Positions 56,565-64,000 of a DNA stretch of 64,000 nucleotides are shown here, in pieces. Position 1 is the stretch's first letter. Every line of letters starts with the position of its first letter. The notes under the pieces were generated by a model. The model did not search any database. It was not told where the DNA came from and saw only the letters and a list, made by a program, of their open reading frames with translations. Source of the stretch: JBFLVU01 sp037444825. Lineage in GTDB: Bacteria > Acidobacteriota > UBA4820 > DSQY01. The position numbers and the translations under genes were made by a program. The stretch spans positions 39,605 through 103,604 of the forward strand of contig JBBILR010000009.1 of NCBI GenBank assembly GCA_037444825.1. Direction: 5' to 3'.

Positions 56565-57476
56565 TCAGGGCTCCTCGGGGGATGGCCGCGTCTCGAGGGA
56601 GTACAGGAGCGCGATCTCCCGCTCCCAGCGGTCCTCCTCGGGGGTCTCAAGGACGAGGGGCAGGCCGTCGAAGCGGGGGTCGTTCATGATGAGGCGGAAG
56701 GGCTCCAGGCCCAGTTCGCCCTCCCCCAAGGGGGCGTGGCGGTCCAGGTGGCTTCCCAGCTTGCCTTTGCAGTCGTTGAGGTGCCAGCCGCGGAGTCGGG
56801 GGAGTCCCACCACCCGGTCGAAGTCGGAGAGGACCCGGCGAAAGCCTTCGGGGGTGGCGATGTCGTACCCGGCGGCGTAGAGGTGGCAGGTGTCCAGGCA
56901 GACGCCGGTGCGGTCGGGGGCCCCCACGCGGTCGAGGAGGAAGGCCAGCTCCTCGAAGGTGCTGCCGAGGTAGCCCCCCTGGCCGGCGGTGCACTCGAAG
57001 ACCGCCTGCACGGAGGAGGTCGCTTCGAGGGCCTGCCGGACCGACTGGGCGATGGTTTCGAGACAGGTTTCGGGGTCCACCTTCTTGAGGTGGCTTCCCG
57101 GGTGAAAGTTCAGGAGGGAAAGCCCCAGCATCTCGCAGCGCTTCATCTCGTCGAGGAAGGCGGCCCGGGAGCGTTGCAGGCCCTCGGGGTCGGGGTTTCC
57201 CAAATTGATCAGGTAGCCGTCGTGGGGGAGGATGGCGGCGAGGTCGAATCCGTGCTCGGCGCAGCGCGCCCGGAAGGCTTCGGCCTCGGCCGGCCGAAGG
57301 GCAGGGGCGCTCCACTGCCTCTGGTTCTTCACGAAGAGGGCGAAGGTCCGGGCGCCGATGGCGGCGGCGTTTTCGGGGGCTCGGTCCAGGCCGCCGGCGA
57401 TGCTGACGTGGGCGCCGACGAGCTTGGCGGAACCGCGGGGCCGTTGGGGGGAGGTCTTGGGGGAGGACGGGGCCAC
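56565..57476 (-). CDS. nfo: Deoxyribonuclease IV (endonuclease IV)
   Basis: A 303-residue AP endonuclease that cuts abasic sites. Family landmarks: LVGAHVSIAGGLDRAPENA, the zinc histidine in LLNFHPGSHL, ECTAGQGGYLGSTFEEL, CLDTCHLYAAGYDI, HLNDCKGKLGSHLDRHAPLG and ETPEED near the end. The GTG at 57476 with AAAGGAG upstream is the start; the long open frame beyond it is a shadow of glmS. Divergent from glmS. Confidence 0.95.
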   Translation of the reverse strand: MAPSSPKTSPQRPRGSAKLVGAHVSIAGGLDRAPENAAAIGARTFALFVKNQRQWSAPALRPAEAEAFRARCAEHGFDLAAILPHDGYLINLGNPDPEGLQRSRAAFLDEMKRCEMLGLSLLNFHPGSHLKKVDPETCLETIAQSVRQALEATSSVQAVFECTAGQGGYLGSTFEELAFLLDRVGAPDRTGVCLDTCHLYAAGYDIATPEGFRRVLSDFDRVVGLPRLRGWHLNDCKGKLGSHLDRHAPLGEGELGLEPFRLIMNDPRFDGLPLVLETPEEDRWEREIALLYSLETRPSPEEP

Positions 57477-57500
57477 GGGGAAGTCTCCTTTCGTGACCGC

Positions 57501-57509
57501 TGGTATACA
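57501..57509 (+). promoter_or_regulatory. Extended -10 promoter of glmS
   Basis: TGGTATACA, followed by ATAC, is an extended -10-like element 73 bases before the glmS start. GTATAC is palindromic, so a minus-strand -10 for nfo could overlap it. No glmS ribozyme core is recognisable in the leader. Confidence 0.4.
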
Positions 57510-57581
57510 ATACTTCGGGCACGCCGGGCAAGTCCGGCACCGCGAGACGGCCTCCCCGTGAGGGAGGGAAGAGGGAACCTC

Positions 57582-59372
57582 ATGTGCGGGATCTTCGGCA
57601 TCGTCTACGGGGAGGAGCGGGACCTGGGGGGGATTCTCCGGGAGGCGGGGAAGCGCCTCTCGTACCGGGGGTACGATTCGGTGGGCTTCGCGGTGCTGAG
57701 CGGGCGGCGGCCCATCGACCTGAGGAAAGACGTGGGGAAGGTGGACGACGTGGCGGAGAGGTACCGCGTGGAGGGGATGCGTGGCCGTGTGGGGATGGTG
57801 CAGCTCCGGTGGGCCACCTTCGGGGCGCCCTCCCAGGTGAACGCCCAGCCCCACCTCGACAGCGAAGGGGCCATGGTGGGCGCCCACAACGGCAACGTCG
57901 TCAACAACGTGGAGCTTCGAGCCCGGTTTTTGGAGGAGGGACTCACCGTCCGGTCCACGAACGACGGAGAATCCTGCGTCCACGCGGTGGAACGGTACCT
58001 CGGCAAGGGCCTTCCCATGGTGGAGGCCCTGCGGGCGGCCACGGGGGACCTCCAGGGCGACTACGCCTTCCTGGTGGCCCGGCGGGGAGAGGAGCGGATC
58101 TGGGCGGTGAAGAAGGGCTCCGGGCTGGTGGCGGGTCTCGGGGAAGGCTTCACCTGCGTCGGCTCCGACCTGCCGTGCCTCTTGCCCTTGACGCGGCGGG
58201 TGGTCCGGGTGGAGGACGGGGAGATCGTGGAACTGACCCCGCGGGGCGTGAGGATCTTTTCCGTGGCCGACGGCGGGGAGATCCGACGGGAGCCGGAGGA
58301 GGTCACCGAATCCATGGACGCCGCCGAGAAAGGCGGCTACCCCCACTTCATGCTGAAGGAGATCCACGAACAGCCCAAGGTGGTTCGGGACCTCCTCCAC
58401 CTGTTGAACGCCTCCCCCCACGTCCTGCCCTTCGCGCGCCGGGTGAAGGCCGCTCGGAACCTGTACCTGGTGGGGTGTGGAACCAGTTTCCACGCCTGCG
58501 TCCTGGGGGCGGTCTACCTGGCCCGGTTGGCGGGGAGGCCCGCCGTCCCGGTGTTGGCGCCCCAGTTTCTGCCGCAGTACGCCCCCACGCTGGGCCCCGA
58601 GGACGTGGTCCTGTGCGTGAGCCAGAGCGGGGAGACGAAGGACGTGCTCAACGCCATGGAGGCATCGAGAGCCCGCGGGGCGCAGATCCTGAGCCTCGTG
58701 AACGTCATCGGCTCCACGCTGATGAACGTTTCGGACCGCTATCTTCCGCTGGCCTGCGGGTACGAAATCAGCGTGCCCGCCACCAAGACCTTCGTCAACA
58801 CGCTGGTGGCCTTTCTCCACGTGGCGCTCACGGCGGGAGGGCACCCCACCGCACCCCTCCTGGACTTGCCGAAGCTGTTGGAGCGGACCCTCGAGGAGTC
58901 GGAGGAGCCGGTTTCCCGGGCGGCGCAGCGCCTCCTGGCCGCGGAGGACTTTTACTGTCTGGGCTACGGGCTCACCTATCCCATCGCCCTGGAGGGAGCC
59001 CTCAAGATCAAGGAGATCACCTACGCCCACTGCGAGGGGATGCTCTCCACGGAGTTCAAGCACGGCCCCCTCTCGGCGGTGCGGGAGGGCTTCCCCGTCC
59101 TCTTCGTGGCCTGTCCGGAGGACACGGGGCTTCTCGTGAGCGGGGTCAACGAGTCGGCCTGCCGGGGGGCCTACACGCTGGTGGTGTCCGAACCCAACGA
59201 CCGGCTGAGGGCCAACGCCTCCGCCCTCATCCCCCTTCCCGTGGCGGGACCGCTATTGAACCCCATCCTCGCGGTCCTTCCCCTCCAGCTCCTCGCCTAC
59301 CGGCTCAGCGTGGCCCGCGGCTTCGACCCCGACTTTCCGCGCAACCTCAGCAAGACGCTGACGGTGGATTGA
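57582..59372 (+). CDS. glmS: Glutamine-fructose-6-phosphate aminotransferase GlmS
   Basis: A 596-residue enzyme making glucosamine-6-phosphate for UDP-GlcNAc. The N-terminal glutaminase starts with the nucleophile Cys2 (MCGIFGIVYG); LSYRGYDSVGFAV and HNGNVVNN follow. Two SIS domains: LVGCGTSFHAC with SQSGETKDVL, and YCLGYGLTYPIALEGALKIKE. The C-terminal KTLTVD closes the active site. RWATFGAPSQVNAQPH differs from the usual RWATHGxPxxxNAHPH at two histidines. It works with GlmM encoded at 11.9 kb. GAGGGAAGAGGG precedes the ATG. Confidence 0.93.
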   Translation: MCGIFGIVYGEERDLGGILREAGKRLSYRGYDSVGFAVLSGRRPIDLRKDVGKVDDVAERYRVEGMRGRVGMVQLRWATFGAPSQVNAQPHLDSEGAMVGAHNGNVVNNVELRARFLEEGLTVRSTNDGESCVHAVERYLGKGLPMVEALRAATGDLQGDYAFLVARRGEERIWAVKKGSGLVAGLGEGFTCVGSDLPCLLPLTRRVVRVEDGEIVELTPRGVRIFSVADGGEIRREPEEVTESMDAAEKGGYPHFMLKEIHEQPKVVRDLLHLLNASPHVLPFARRVKAARNLYLVGCGTSFHACVLGAVYLARLAGRPAVPVLAPQFLPQYAPTLGPEDVVLCVSQSGETKDVLNAMEASRARGAQILSLVNVIGSTLMNVSDRYLPLACGYEISVPATKTFVNTLVAFLHVALTAGGHPTAPLLDLPKLLERTLEESEEPVSRAAQRLLAAEDFYCLGYGLTYPIALEGALKIKEITYAHCEGMLSTEFKHGPLSAVREGFPVLFVACPEDTGLLVSGVNESACRGAYTLVVSEPNDRLRANASALIPLPVAGPLLNPILAVLPLQLLAYRLSVARGFDPDFPRNLSKTLTVD

Positions 59373-59385
59373 GGGAGGGGAACGG

Positions 59386-60048
59386 ATGGTTTCCAGAGAC
59401 CTGGACGGGGCGTCCCCCCGGGACGTGTACCGTCTTCTGTCGAGCGTGGTGATCCCGAGGCCCATCGCCTGGATCCTCACCCGGAACCGGGAAGGGGGAC
59501 TCAACCTGGCCCCCTTCTCCTCCTTCATGGGGATCTTCGGCCCGCCGTTGCTCGCCGTGAGCTTTGGCCGGAGGAAGGACGGCTCCCTGAAGGACACCCA
59601 CCGGAACCTCCGGGAGACGGGGGAGGCGGTGGTCCACCTGGGGGAGGCTTCCTTTCTCGACGCCCTTCACGCCTCCGGGGAGGACCTTCCTCCCGAGGCG
59701 AGCGAGGTGGAGCTGTTGGGGCTCTCCGTGGTCCCTTCGGACCGGGTGGCACCGCCTCGGTTGAAAGGCGCGTCGGTGGCCCTGGAGTGCCGCCTCCGCT
59801 CGGAGGAGGAGGTGGGTCCCCGGACGTCGCTGGTTCTCCTGCACGTGCTCCGAATGCACGCCGCGGACGAAATCTGGCGGCCGGAGTGGGATTCGTGCGA
59901 TCCCGGGCGGTGGGAACCCGTGGCCCGGCTGGGGTCCCTCCAGGGTCCCAACTACGCGCTCCTGGGCAGGCGCCTGAGGCTGGAATCCCCCTTCCCTCCG
60001 CTCCGGGGAAAAGGCGGCTCCAAAGAGAGAGGATCGGGACAGGATTGA
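59386..60048 (+). CDS. Flavin reductase-like FMN-binding protein
   Basis: A 220-residue protein of the flavin-reductase/FMN-binding split-barrel family. VVIPRPIAWILTRNREGGLN and APFSSFMGIFGPPLLAVSFG are typical, as are VHLGE and the end PNYALLGRR. The physiological substrate is unknown. It starts 14 bases after glmS and is probably co-transcribed. Confidence 0.87.
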   Translation: MVSRDLDGASPRDVYRLLSSVVIPRPIAWILTRNREGGLNLAPFSSFMGIFGPPLLAVSFGRRKDGSLKDTHRNLRETGEAVVHLGEASFLDALHASGEDLPPEASEVELLGLSVVPSDRVAPPRLKGASVALECRLRSEEEVGPRTSLVLLHVLRMHAADEIWRPEWDSCDPGRWEPVARLGSLQGPNYALLGRRLRLESPFPPLRGKGGSKERGSGQD

Positions 60049-60055
60049 GGCAGGG

Positions 60056-60403
60056 TCAAGCGGAAGGCGGCGGGCTTCCCTCCACGAGGGTATGGAGGAG
60101 GGCCGACTCCTCGTCGCTCAAAGTGAGAAACTCCACGCCCACCTCGTACCCTTCCTCCCCCTTGAAGAGTTCGTAGACCACCCGGGCGGTGGTGACGATC
60201 CGCCCGGCGCCGGCGTCGATCTCCAGCCCCACCACCGTTCCCGCCCCCAGGGACACGGGGTGGACGAACATGCACCCCCCGAGGCCCACCGTCCGGGTGG
60301 TGGTCACTCCCAGGATCCCTTCGGGATCCAGAAGGCTCACCCGGATGGGGCGCTCGGTGCGGATCCGCGGGTAGCGCCGGGCGTTCGGGGGGGCTCCGGT
60401 CAT
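60056..60403 (-). CDS. PilZ-domain protein
   Basis: A 115-residue single-domain protein of the PilZ type. RRYPRIRTERPIRV is the N-terminal arginine-rich motif used for c-di-GMP binding. The second motif, usually D/N-x-S-x-x-G, reads TVGLGGCMF with Gly at the serine position, so binding may be weak. The end FLTLSDEESALLHTLV is family-like. AAGGAGGAAGG precedes the ATG. Converges with the flavin-reductase gene 7 bases away. Confidence 0.82.
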   Translation of the reverse strand: MTGAPPNARRYPRIRTERPIRVSLLDPEGILGVTTTRTVGLGGCMFVHPVSLGAGTVVGLEIDAGAGRIVTTARVVYELFKGEEGYEVGVEFLTLSDEESALLHTLVEGSPPPSA

Positions 60404-60467
60404 GGACCTTCCTCCTTCGGGCCTCCAGCGCCACTGTAACGCGCCGATTTCCCCATGGCAACAGGGG

Positions 60468-61652
60468 TCACTTTCGGGATGCGCGGGCGGCGACGGTCTC
60501 CATGGCGGAAACGGCCCGCCGCACGTCCTCCTCGGTATTGAAGGGCCCCAGGGAGAAGCGGACCGTTCCCCTGGGCGACGTCCCCATGTGCTCGTGGATG
60601 AGGGGGGCGCACTGGAGCCCGGTGCGGGTCAGGACCCCGTGGTCCACGTCCAGAAAGGTCCCCACGTCGGCGGGGTCCATGCCCTCGAGCACCACGGAGC
60701 AGGTGGCGACCCGCCTCTCCAGGCGGGTGGTCCCGACGAGGCGAAGGCCACGGATGGCGGAGAATCCGTCCTGCAGCATGGCGAGGAGGTGGAGTTCGTG
60801 GCGGCGGATGGCCCCCAATCCCCTTTCCTTGACCCATTCCACCCCCGCCCGGAGCCCGGCGATGCCGAGGAGGTTGAGGGTGCCCGCCTCCAGCCGGTAG
60901 GGGTACTCCTCGAGGTGGTAGGGGTGGGCGCTTTTCACCCCCGTGCCGCCCCAGAGGGTCCCTTCGATCTCGGCGTCGTCGGCGACGCAGATGCCCCCCG
61001 TTCCCGTGGGACCCATGAGCCCCTTGTGACCCGTGAAGGCGAGAAAGGAGATGTGGCAGCATGCCATGTCGATGTCCAGGACCCCGGCGGTCTGGGCGGT
61101 ATCCACGGCGAAGGGAACCCCGGCCTCCCGGCACACCCGACCCATGGCCTCGATGTCCTGGACGACGCCGGTGACGTTGGAGGCGTGGTTGACGAGGACG
61201 AGGCGCGTGTTCTTTCGGAGGGCCTTCCGGATCTCCTCGGGGTCCACGTCGCCTTCGGCGTCGGGCCGGACGAAGGTGGCCTCGAGGCCCGTCTTGACGA
61301 GGTGGTTCACCGGCCGGATGACCGAGTTGTGCTCGCTCCAGGTGGTGACGACGTGGTCGCCGGGCCTCAGCGTTCCCTTGAGGATGAGGTTCAGGCTCGC
61401 CGTGGCGTTCATGGTGAAGACCAGGCGGTTGGGGTCCTTGGCCACGCCTTGTTCGCGCAACGAGCCGTTGAAGAGGTCCGTGAGGATGCGGCGGGTCCGG
61501 TGGATCATCTCCTCGGCCTCGAGGGCCAGGTCCGAGCCGCTGCGTCCGGGGTTCACCCCCGCGGTCTTGTAAAAGCGGTGCATGGTCTCGTGGACCGAAT
61601 CGGGTTTGGGGAAGGTCGTGGCCGCGTTGTCCAGGTAGACGAGGTTTTCCAT
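60468..61652 (-). CDS. Cysteine desulfurase-like class V aminotransferase
   Basis: A 394-residue PLP enzyme. YLDNAATTFPKP at the start, SEHNSVIRP, the PLP lysine in FTGHKGLMGPTGTGG, and a cysteine in GLQCAPLIHEHMGT, followed by GTVRFSLGPFNTEED. The pattern matches the cysteine desulfurase family branch annotated as TIGR01977, rather than IscS/SufS proper. Probably sulfur or selenium transfer; partners are not nearby. The 130-base gap upstream holds no clear promoter. Confidence 0.9.
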   Translation of the reverse strand: MENLVYLDNAATTFPKPDSVHETMHRFYKTAGVNPGRSGSDLALEAEEMIHRTRRILTDLFNGSLREQGVAKDPNRLVFTMNATASLNLILKGTLRPGDHVVTTWSEHNSVIRPVNHLVKTGLEATFVRPDAEGDVDPEEIRKALRKNTRLVLVNHASNVTGVVQDIEAMGRVCREAGVPFAVDTAQTAGVLDIDMACCHISFLAFTGHKGLMGPTGTGGICVADDAEIEGTLWGGTGVKSAHPYHLEEYPYRLEAGTLNLLGIAGLRAGVEWVKERGLGAIRRHELHLLAMLQDGFSAIRGLRLVGTTRLERRVATCSVVLEGMDPADVGTFLDVDHGVLTRTGLQCAPLIHEHMGTSPRGTVRFSLGPFNTEEDVRRAVSAMETVAARASRK

Positions 61653-61782
61653 CGCAAATCCCCGGAACAGGATGGGCGCCGTCCGCGGCGGCGGGAGGGC
61701 AGTCTATCCCGCGTGGGAGGCGGGCGGGCCGGCCTCCGCCTCAGCGGAAAGAAGGTGGGGCATTTCATCCACCGCCCATAGC

Positions 61783-62310
61783 TTACGGAGGCGGGGATTG
61801 GGCGGTACGCCAGTCGTCGAGAAAGCGCTTCAACAGGCGTTTGACTAGGTTCTGAAGGTCGGTGGGGGTTTCGCAGGGGGCCCAGTCCACGAGGCGGTAG
61901 ACTTCTCTGGGCCCCACGCGGACGGCGAGGAGGACCTGGCAGGAGGGGTGGAAACCCTCGGGGGGGGTGAGGCGCGGGGAGAGCAGGTCCTCGTTCCAGC
62001 CCATGCACTCCACGTGGGACGGCACCTCCCCCTTCACCTGCGCGTCCCGGCCGCAGACCGCCCGGAGGGAGAGCCGGGGCAGGTTCTCCGCGGGAAGGAG
62101 AATGGCGGGGCCCCCTTCGCCGCGGAAAGCCTCCCGGCAAAGGGTGGCCAAAGCCGGCGGCTCGGCTTCCAGGGAGAGCGATTCGATATCCTGGAGGGCC
62201 TGGACGTCTTCGAAGGTTCCGCCGGGTCCCCGGGCCGCGGCGCAGGCCGAGGAAAAAAAGAGCGCGGCCGCGAGGGCGAGTGGAGCGCCGACGCGAAGTA
62301 ACCCCTTCAT
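61783..62310 (-). CDS. Predicted lipoprotein
   Basis: A 175-residue protein with a lipoprotein signal (MKGLLRVGAPLALAAALFFS, then SAC lipobox near residue 23). The mature part has no recognised domain and five further cysteines. The ATG overlaps the permease stop (ATGA), so the two are translated together. It could modulate or accompany the transporter, on gene order only. Confidence 0.72.
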   Translation of the reverse strand: MKGLLRVGAPLALAAALFFSSACAAARGPGGTFEDVQALQDIESLSLEAEPPALATLCREAFRGEGGPAILLPAENLPRLSLRAVCGRDAQVKGEVPSHVECMGWNEDLLSPRLTPPEGFHPSCQVLLAVRVGPREVYRLVDWAPCETPTDLQNLVKRLLKRFLDDWRTAQSPPP

Positions 62311-63782
62311 CTCGACTCTCCCGACGCGCAGAGCCGGCTTTTCCGGTAGCCGTAGGCCGCGTAGATCAGGAGCCCCGCCCCCAGCCAGAGACCGAAGCGA
62401 AGCCACGCGCGGAAGGGCAGGCCCAGCATGAGGTAGAGGCAGGAGGCCATGCCGAGGATGGGCACGAGGGGGACGAGGGGCGTCCGAAAGGGCCTGGGCC
62501 GTGCGGGGTCTTTCCGGCGGAGGACCAGGACCCCCGCGCAGACCAAAAAGAAGGCCGACAGGGTGCCGATGTTGCACAGGTCGGCCATCTCGTCCAGGCT
62601 GGCGAAGCAGGCGGTTCCCCCGACGAAGAGGCCCGTGAGGATGGTGGTGACGTGGGGGGTCTGGTAGCGGGGGTGGACCGAGGCGAAGGTGGGGGGAAGG
62701 AGGCCGTCCCGCGCCATGGAAAAGAAGATCCTCGGCTGGCCCAGTTGGAAGACCAGCAGCACCGCCGTGTGGGCCACCACGGAGCCGAAGGCCACGATCC
62801 CCGCCGCCCAATCGCGGTGCACCACCCGCATGGCTAGGGAGAGGGGTTCGGCGCTGTTGAGCTCCCTCCAGGGGATCATGCCGGTGAGGACCGCCGCCAC
62901 CACCACGTAGATGATCGTGCAGACGGCCAGGGACCCGAGAATGCCGATGGGCAGGTCCCTCTCGGGCCGGCGGCACTCCTCGGCGGCCGTGGAGACCGCG
63001 TCGAAGCCGATGTAGGCGAAGAAAATCACCGCCGCGCCCGCCTGAATCCCCGCCCAGCCGTTGGGGGCGAAGGGGTGCCAGTTCTCCGGTTTGACGAAGT
63101 GCAGGCCGGTGTACACGAAAAAGCCCAGGACCAGGAGCTTGATCCCCACCATCAGGGCGTTGAAGCGGGCGCTCTCCCGGATGCCCAACACCAGGAGCAG
63201 GGTGAGAAAGGTGACGATGAAGACGGCGGGGAGGTTGAAGACGACGGGGACGCCGAAGAGGCGCGGGGCGGCGGCGAGGATCTCGGGGGAGTGGAGGGCC
63301 GACCGGAGGTCCGTGGCCAGGTAGGGAGGGAAGTGGAGACCAAACCCCCGGAGGAGTTCGCAGAAGTAGCCGGACCACGAGACGGCCACGGCGACGTTGC
63401 CCACGGCGTACTCGAGGATCAGGTCCCACCCGATGATCCAGGCCACCACCTCCCCCAACGTGGCGTAAGCGTACGTGTAGGCGCTGCCCGCGATGGGGAC
63501 CATGCTGGCCATCTCGGCGTAGCAGAGGCCCGAAAGGGCGCAGGCCAGGCCCGTGAGCAGGAAGGAGAGGACGATGGCGGGGCCGGCGCCGGGGCGGGAG
63601 GCGTCCCCCGCCGCCGCCGTGCCCACCAAGGCGAAGATGCCCGCCCCGATGACCGCGCCGATCCCCAGCGCCACCAGGTCCAGCGGGCCGAGGACCCGCT
63701 TGAGGCGCCCCTCGGAAGCCTCCGCTTCGGCCCGAAGCCGTGCCGCGTCCTTGATGCGGAAAAGCCTTCGCAGAAACGCCAT
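62307..63782 (-). CDS. APC-family amino-acid permease
   Basis: A 491-residue polytopic transporter with about 12-14 helices. The APC motif GIGAVIGAGIFALVG is in the first helix, and the second helix has CYAEMASMVPIAGSAYTYAY. IFFAYIGFDAVSTAAEECRRPERDLP is typical of cationic amino-acid transporters (CAT type). The start ATG at 63782 has no strong ribosome site. The lipoprotein gene follows by ATGA. Confidence 0.92.
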   Translation of the reverse strand: MAFLRRLFRIKDAARLRAEAEASEGRLKRVLGPLDLVALGIGAVIGAGIFALVGTAAAGDASRPGAGPAIVLSFLLTGLACALSGLCYAEMASMVPIAGSAYTYAYATLGEVVAWIIGWDLILEYAVGNVAVAVSWSGYFCELLRGFGLHFPPYLATDLRSALHSPEILAAAPRLFGVPVVFNLPAVFIVTFLTLLLVLGIRESARFNALMVGIKLLVLGFFVYTGLHFVKPENWHPFAPNGWAGIQAGAAVIFFAYIGFDAVSTAAEECRRPERDLPIGILGSLAVCTIIYVVVAAVLTGMIPWRELNSAEPLSLAMRVVHRDWAAGIVAFGSVVAHTAVLLVFQLGQPRIFFSMARDGLLPPTFASVHPRYQTPHVTTILTGLFVGGTACFASLDEMADLCNIGTLSAFFLVCAGVLVLRRKDPARPRPFRTPLVPLVPILGMASCLYLMLGLPFRAWLRFGLWLGAGLLIYAAYGYRKSRLCASGESR

Positions 63783-63833
63783 GGACCCAGCCTAGCGCCG
63801 CTTCCCGCCTCCCGCAAGCCCCTTGCCGAAGGG

Positions 63834-63862
63834 TTGACTATTTCCCGCCCCGTACATAAAGT
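63834..63862 (+). promoter_or_regulatory. Predicted promoter of the gene at the right edge
   Basis: TTGACT and TAAAGT are separated by exactly 17 bases, 62 bases before the ATG at 63924. Confidence 0.5.
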
Positions 63863-63923
63863 TCGTGGTCAAGGCCGGATGAAGCTTCGGGCGGGGGTGT
63901 CAGCCGCCGAGGGAGGGATGGCC

Positions 63924-64000
63924 ATGCGTGCGCGAACGACCGTAGCGGCGGGAATCTTCTCCGCCCTGCTGGCGGCGTGGTGCGGGGACGGAGCCTTCGC
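63924..64000 (+). CDS. N-terminal part of an exported protein (cut by window edge)
   Basis: The first 25 codons give a signal peptide (MRARTTVAAGIFSALLAAW, then CGDGAFA). The ATG at 63924 has GGAGGG 6 bases upstream; an ATG at 63918 is too close to the site. The rest of the gene, and so its function, lies outside the window. Confidence 0.6.
   Translation, partial: MRARTTVAAGIFSALLAAWCGDGAF

Noticed and set aside
57510..57581. Possible glmS ribozyme in the glmS leader
   Set aside because: The leader is about 70 bases, too short, and no conserved core was recognised.

Overview
The window is one very GC-rich stretch of chromosome, densely coded on both strands, from a diderm bacterium. The diderm call rests on a lipoprotein LysM lytic transglycosylase, a second lipobox protein and Tat-exported iron-sulfur proteins. 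The gene mix is: a CdaA/CdaR c-di-AMP module, small-subunit PurS/PurQ/PurL, a TPR-linked Ser/Thr kinase, a PilZ protein, an ECF sigma/anti-sigma pair, Clp and GspE relatives, and a 2-hydroxyacyl-CoA dehydratase-like protein. It resembles Acidobacteriota (Holophagae-type) more than Proteobacteria, but that is an inference from gene content and no marker here settles it. I see no prophage, insertion sequence, CRISPR array or replication origin.

Layout. 1-3.8 kb: FAD dehydrogenase and a YyaL-type thioredoxin-domain protein. 3.9-10 kb (minus): LysM transglycosylase, acyl-CoA carboxylase carboxyltransferase, a TPR membrane protein and a V4R-like sensor domain. 10-14.2 kb (plus): cdaA-cdaR-glmM-pdxJ-dodecin, joining c-di-AMP synthesis to cell-wall precursor supply. 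14.2-16.5 kb (minus): ECF sigma, zinc anti-sigma and PDZ protein. 16.7-20.7 kb (minus): a 58-residue secreted cysteine-containing peptide, a beta-propeller protein and a large secreted protein of Ig-like repeats. 20.9-24.2 kb (minus): gamma-carbonic anhydrase, then a small helical protein, a SIR2-like protein and a POT-like transporter in overlapping frames. 24.3-26.4 kb (plus): era, a haem-binding DUF3365-like protein and a TPR protein. 26.5-31.3 kb (minus): permuted ATP-grasp protein, tRNA-Thr(CGU), PP2C phosphatase, secreted protein, crotonase-fold enzyme and a frameshifted glycerophosphodiesterase.

31.5-39.5 kb (plus): small membrane proteins, then the most unusual locus. It holds a GspE/PilB-type ATPase with degraded catalytic motifs, a small beta-rich protein, a 1024-residue TPR-ClpC-like fusion, an HgdB-like protein lacking most cluster cysteines, and a LipM-like octanoyltransferase. 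39.6-47.4 kb: an alpha/beta hydrolase (minus), then purS-purQ-purL-purF-dtd-FNR-Xer recombinase as one compact plus-strand run. 47.4-50.4 kb (minus): a DUF4190 protein, a NapH/NapG-like polyferredoxin fusion and its Tat-exported DUF362 partner. 50.6-56.4 kb (plus): Ser/Thr kinase with a long TPR tail, RRM protein and speA. 56.5-60.4 kb: nfo (minus), glmS and a flavin-reductase-fold protein (plus), PilZ (minus). 60.4-63.8 kb (minus): cysteine desulfurase-like protein, lipoprotein and amino-acid permease. The window ends in the signal peptide of a new plus-strand gene.

Coding is compact: eleven gene junctions are four-base ATGA or GTGA overlaps, so translational coupling looks common. Several plus-strand genes follow a recurring extended -10 element (TGGTAnACT-like). 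The best candidates for an undescribed system are the pseudo-GspE/TPR-Clp locus (33.0-37.7 kb), the secreted peptide/beta-propeller cluster (16.7-20.7 kb) and the SIR2-like cluster (21.5-24.2 kb).
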